Shown here: piece by piece, positions 60,609-64,000 of the stretch | Numbering within the stretch: position 1 is the stretch's first letter | Layout: the number at the start of each line of letters is the position of its first letter | Assembly: GCA_035530875.1 (NCBI GenBank) | Contig: DATKUB010000061.1 | Coordinates: forward strand, 1 to 64,000 | DNA: 64,000 nucleotides | Source: JANXYY01 sp035530875 | GTDB taxonomy: Bacteria > Actinomycetota > Actinomycetes > Nanopelagicales > Nanopelagicaceae | Direction: 5' to 3' | Position numbers and translations under genes: made by a program | Notes under the pieces: model-generated | The model's input: the letters and a program-made list of their open reading frames with translations, nothing else | Database searches by the model: none | What the model was told of the DNA's origin: nothing

Positions 60609-62612
60609 TTAGGTTGCAACCGCCTTGGCATGCACATCGCGACGGTCAGCAATGGCTTGCGTTATTCGATCAATCAAGATTCCAAGCATCACGATGGCTA
60701 CGCCGGCAGCGAGCCCCTTGCCCTTCAAGTTCTCCTGGGAGAATCCAGCAACGACTAGATAACCAAGGCCACCCGCACCAACCAAGCCACCGACCACAAC
60801 CATGGCGAGTACGTAGATCAAGCCTTGGTTTATCGCTAACGCAATCGCGCGGCGCGCGGATGGGAGTTGCACTTTTGTGATCAGTTGCCAGGTGTTGGAG
60901 CCTGCAGATATCGCAGCCTCAGTGATGGATTCCGGAACACCCCGAACTCCATCGGCCACCAATTTAATTGCCGCCGGTGAGGCATAAACAACGGCCGCCA
61001 TAATTGCCGTGAATCTGGTTGCTCCAAAGAGTCCAAGGAATGGAACGAGGTAAACAAAAGCAGGCATAACTTGACCGGCATCGAGAATTGGGCGGAGAAC
61101 CCGGTCTACGGGAAGGCTCCGACCCACCCAGGTTCCGACCACAATGCCAAGAACGACCGTAATTAAAGCAGCGACAAGTGTTGAAGCCAGTGTCACCATT
61201 GAGTCCGACCACAGGCCTGAGATGAGAATTGTAGCAACGCAGACGACCACGATTAAAGCCAGACGAAATCCTTTGAGCAAATATCCGATGACGAAGATCG
61301 CTGCAGCTGTCGTATACCAAGGGGCATTAACCAGAAGAGATTGGATCGGATTGAGCAGCCCGTAACTGAAAAGATCTGTGATCCCGTTGGTGACATTGAC
61401 TAGGTGAAGTTGGATCCAACCGGTTGAAGAGTCTGCTATTGAGGCCACCTTCAAACCAAGTATTCCTGAACCGGGAAACTGCGAAGCCCATAAATAGATA
61501 TTCGATATGTAAATTGCAACCAGAGTGAGAAGCAGACCGATCCACTTTGAGGCTACGCCAAACTTCTGTGCCGTTGTCTGCTGCTGCATTGAATCTTTCT
61601 GCACCCGCTCGGCAGCGGCGGTCGTTGAACGGTCCAGAACGACCGCCATAATCACAATTGCCAGACCAGCTTTAAACGAGCGGCCAACATCGAGGGTTTC
61701 AAGTGCTTTGACCACGACCAGACCCAGACCAGGCGCATCGATCAGAGCTGCAATCGTGACCATCGCGAGAGCGGCCATGATTGTTTGGTTGATTCCGACG
61801 ACGATCGTTCGCTTTGCCTGCGGCAACTGGACTTTTCGCAGTGCCTGCCACCGAGTTGAGCCCATTGAGACCGCTGCCTCCACGGTGCTCCACGGAACTC
61901 CCCGAATGGCGACGGTGGTTATTCGCAAGGCGGGCGGAATCGCATATATCAGTGTCACTATCGTGGCCGAGGCCGGTCCAATTAGAAAAAAGAGGGTAAC
62001 TGGAGTCAGATAAACGAAGGTCGGCATCACTTGAGCGAAGTCGAGAATCGGCGTTATGAGCTTTTCAAATCTTGGATATAAACCAGCCAGAACACCGAGC
62101 GGAATTCCAATCAGTAGCGCAAGTACAACCGCAGCCAACGTAAGAGCCAGGGTGTCCATGGACTCTTGCCACAATCCGAGCAATCCCAACGTGACAAACC
62201 CGACGACGGCCAATAGTGCGGCGCGCGCACTTGCAAACACTGCTACCGCAAGCCCGATTACTGCGACGACGCCAAGCCAGCCGATCTGCGGGACGGCGCG
62301 AGTGGCACTCCCTTGACTTATTGCGTCTTGCAAAAGGTTGACGAAAGCATTGATTGATGACCGAATTTTGTTGATCACATTTAGGAAAAATGGATTTGAA
62401 TTTCGATTTCGATCTATCGCATCGCTTAAGTTGGTTAATGACTCCTGAACACTGGTGAGGCTCGACCGGTTTAATGGCAGAGTTGATCTGCCTTTAAGCA
62501 GGATTGCCAGGATGAACCAGCCGATTCCAACGATGGCATTCTTGCGGCCAAGTAGTGATTTTGGCGTTTTCGGGGTGGCGAGTTTTTCGGGAGCGAGGGT
62601 GGCACTAGTCAT
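60609..62612 (-). CDS. proW: Glycine betaine-type ABC permease with two fused ProW domains
   Basis: A 667-residue membrane protein, about twice the usual ProW length. Two tandem permease units each carry the EAA loop: GSTRWQALRKVQLPQAKRTI in the first half and GSNTWQLITKVQLPSARRAI in the second, each followed by GINQTIM- or AINQGLI-like helices. An N-terminal extension with one helix precedes the first unit. A single polypeptide would thus supply the whole channel. It overlaps proV by 8 bp. Confidence 0.92.
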   Translation of the reverse strand: MTSATLAPEKLATPKTPKSLLGRKNAIVGIGWFILAILLKGRSTLPLNRSSLTSVQESLTNLSDAIDRNRNSNPFFLNVINKIRSSINAFVNLLQDAISQGSATRAVPQIGWLGVVAVIGLAVAVFASARAALLAVVGFVTLGLLGLWQESMDTLALTLAAVVLALLIGIPLGVLAGLYPRFEKLITPILDFAQVMPTFVYLTPVTLFFLIGPASATIVTLIYAIPPALRITTVAIRGVPWSTVEAAVSMGSTRWQALRKVQLPQAKRTIVVGINQTIMAALAMVTIAALIDAPGLGLVVVKALETLDVGRSFKAGLAIVIMAVVLDRSTTAAAERVQKDSMQQQTTAQKFGVASKWIGLLLTLVAIYISNIYLWASQFPGSGILGLKVASIADSSTGWIQLHLVNVTNGITDLFSYGLLNPIQSLLVNAPWYTTAAAIFVIGYLLKGFRLALIVVVCVATILISGLWSDSMVTLASTLVAALITVVLGIVVGTWVGRSLPVDRVLRPILDAGQVMPAFVYLVPFLGLFGATRFTAIMAAVVYASPAAIKLVADGVRGVPESITEAAISAGSNTWQLITKVQLPSARRAIALAINQGLIYVLAMVVVGGLVGAGGLGYLVVAGFSQENLKGKGLAAGVAIVMLGILIDRITQAIADRRDVHAKAVAT

Positions 62613-63642
62613 CGGGCCCCCCAGCGATAACGCTCAGAATCTCATCTGAAGTGACGACGCCTAAGAGCTGCTCGCCATTCATCACGCGTACCGGCCGGCC
62701 GGCTTCAAGAACCTGACGTGCGGCGTCCCGAACAATCATGTCGGGGGCAAGAATTGGCCCGCTTAAATCGTCTACCGAAGTTGGCTCACGAGCGATCCAT
62801 CGCAATGTAAGAATGTGTGATTTCGGAAAATCCCGAACAAAGTTTGCAACGTAATCATCAACTGGCCTCGCCACCAATTCCTCTGGTGTTCCAACTTGCA
62901 CGAGAGCACCATCGCGCATGATTGCAATCCGGTCGCCGAGCTTGAGGGCTTCAGCAAGATCATGAGTGATGAAAACCATCGTCTTATTGACCTCTTCATG
63001 AAGCCGAATCACTTCTTGCTGCATGTCGCGGCGGATCAATGGATCTAAGGCGCTGAATGGCTCGTCAAAAAACATGACGTCCGGATTCGAGGCGAGCGCC
63101 CGACCAAGACCGACGCGTTGTTGCATGCCGCCGGAAAGCTCAGATGGATAATTGGCTTCATTTCCCTCAAGGCCGACTAGGGAGATCACTTCCATCGCCC
63201 GTGCATATCTATCGTTCTTGCTCATGCCATTGATCTCAAGACCATAAGCCACGTTGTCTATCACTCGTCGATGCGGCAACAAGCCGAAATGCTGGAAGAC
63301 CATCGAAAATCGTGTTCTACGCAGCTCCCGCAAACGCTGCGTGTTGGCGGCCAAGATATCTTCTCCTTCAAGTTTAATTTGACCAGCAGTCGGCTCAACG
63401 AGGCGAGTCATGCAGCGGACGAGAGTTGATTTTCCCGATCCGGATAAGCCCATCACAACGAAAACTTCGCCGTCTGAAACATCAAAAGACACATCCCGCA
63501 CGGCCACCGTGCATCCGGTCTTCTCTCTTAAATCCGCCCGTGACAACAAGGCATCTTCCGTACCGACGATTCGCTCTGGATTCGGGCCGTAGACCTTCCA
63601 TAATCCCTTTACTGAAATTGTGGTTTCTAACTGGTCAGTCAT
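62605..63642 (-). CDS. proV: Glycine betaine-type ABC transporter ATPase
   Basis: A 345-residue ATPase. Walker A GLSGSGKST, Q-loop VFQHFGLLPHRRV, signature ELSGGMQQRVGLGRAL, Walker B VMFFDEPFSALDP and HDLAEALKLGDRI. The C-terminal ~60 residues form a single CBS-like segment (RPVRVMNGEQLLGVVTSDEIL), shorter than the two CBS domains of OpuAA. It overlaps the upstream aldehyde dehydrogenase stop by ATGA. Confidence 0.94.
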   Translation of the reverse strand: MTDQLETTISVKGLWKVYGPNPERIVGTEDALLSRADLREKTGCTVAVRDVSFDVSDGEVFVVMGLSGSGKSTLVRCMTRLVEPTAGQIKLEGEDILAANTQRLRELRRTRFSMVFQHFGLLPHRRVIDNVAYGLEINGMSKNDRYARAMEVISLVGLEGNEANYPSELSGGMQQRVGLGRALASNPDVMFFDEPFSALDPLIRRDMQQEVIRLHEEVNKTMVFITHDLAEALKLGDRIAIMRDGALVQVGTPEELVARPVDDYVANFVRDFPKSHILTLRWIAREPTSVDDLSGPILAPDMIVRDAARQVLEAGRPVRVMNGEQLLGVVTSDEILSVIAGGPDD

Positions 63643-64000
63643 GGCTTTGCCCCCCGGGCCGGCTCGGGAAACCAGCCTGATTTAGCCGGTTTTAGATTGG
63701 TCCAGATGTGTTTGGCCTCTAAGTATTCATGGAGACCGGATGGACCAAGTTCCCGGCCAATCCCGGATGCTTTAAAGCCACCCCACTCAGCTTCTGGGCG
63801 ATATGGGCCGTAGTCATTCACCCAAATCGTCCCGTGGCGAAGTGCTCGTGCCACTCGCTCAGCACGTTCCGAATCCCCGGTCCATACGGCGCCAGAAAGA
63901 CCATAGATGGTGTCGTTGCCAAGCCGAATGGCATCGTTTTCGTCGTCAAAAATTTCAATGGTAATCACAGGGCCGAACGACTCATCTTGCACACAAGCCA
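63639..64000 (-). CDS. betB: Aldehyde dehydrogenase, C-terminal part (betaine aldehyde dehydrogenase likely); runs off the window
   Basis: About 120 C-terminal residues. QDESFGPVITIEIFDDENDAIRLGNDTIYGLSGAVWT, RHGTIWVNDYGPYRPEAEWGGFKASGIGREL and the ending are standard ALDH C-terminal blocks, with the PEAEWGGFKASG form common in betaine aldehyde dehydrogenases. The catalytic Cys lies beyond the right edge. Operon position upstream of the betaine transporter and the choline-dehydrogenase-like gene supports conversion of betaine aldehyde to glycine betaine. Confidence 0.85.
   Translation of the reverse strand, partial: ACVQDESFGPVITIEIFDDENDAIRLGNDTIYGLSGAVWTGDSERAERVARALRHGTIWVNDYGPYRPEAEWGGFKASGIGRELGPSGLHEYLEAKHIWTNLKPAKSGWFPEPARGAKP

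Overview
The window looks like chromosome of an actinobacterium (Actinomycetota). It has a DUF3145 gene, an actinobacterial-style cold-shock gene, GTG/TTG starts behind good Shine-Dalgarno sites, dense operons and, by eye, about half G+C. The mix of aerobic oxygenases, many transporters for small nitrogen compounds and compact spacing would fit a free-living aquatic or soil heterotroph; a Nanopelagicales-type bacterium is only a guess.

Region 1 (1-7370) is a type II-C CRISPR-Cas locus. An array of at least 24 repeats faces a cas9-cas1-cas2 operon, and a divergent tracrRNA gene lies upstream of cas9. Just beyond it is a second, diverged tracrRNA-like gene next to a fragment of a second cas9 start, which is fused by deletion to the tail of an alpha/beta hydrolase gene. 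This is the relic of a second type II locus.

Region 2 (7373-13945) holds DUF3145, cspA, a flavin reductase, homocysteine methyltransferase, a beta-CASP nuclease, a decayed DinB/DUF664 gene, a saccharopine-dehydrogenase-like enzyme and an old-yellow-enzyme reductase.

Region 3 (14015-27303) is a catabolic gene cluster. It encodes an APC permease, an acetoacetate-decarboxylase-like protein, a glutamine-synthetase-like gamma-glutamyl-amine ligase, two glutamine-amidotransferase-fold hydrolases, a P450 with its ferredoxin and reductase, a MarR regulator, a PLP amino-acid decarboxylase and three homoprotocatechuate meta-cleavage enzymes. Four divergent promoters carry the same 20-bp palindrome, so the cluster looks like one MarR regulon for an aromatic amine or amino acid.

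Region 4 (27427-33489) holds a tRNA(CAT), an AT-rich sulfotransferase, a secreted protein of unknown role, an esterase-like hydrolase, an ECF sigma/anti-sigma pair, two small membrane proteins and a GH130 enzyme. Region 5 (33720-41907) holds tryptophanase, kynureninase, a kynurenine-formamidase-like hydrolase and a Liv-type ABC transporter.

Region 6 (42097-64000) reads as one-carbon metabolism fed by choline. The minus strand carries betaine aldehyde dehydrogenase (partial), a ProVWX-like uptake system, a cysteine-synthase-like enzyme, FolD, a choline-dehydrogenase-type oxidase, a 2-oxoacid:ferredoxin oxidoreductase with an NAD(P)H module, PurU, FdhD, RpiB and an NAD-linked formate dehydrogenase. 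Together they could take methyl groups from choline through formyl-THF to formate and CO2.
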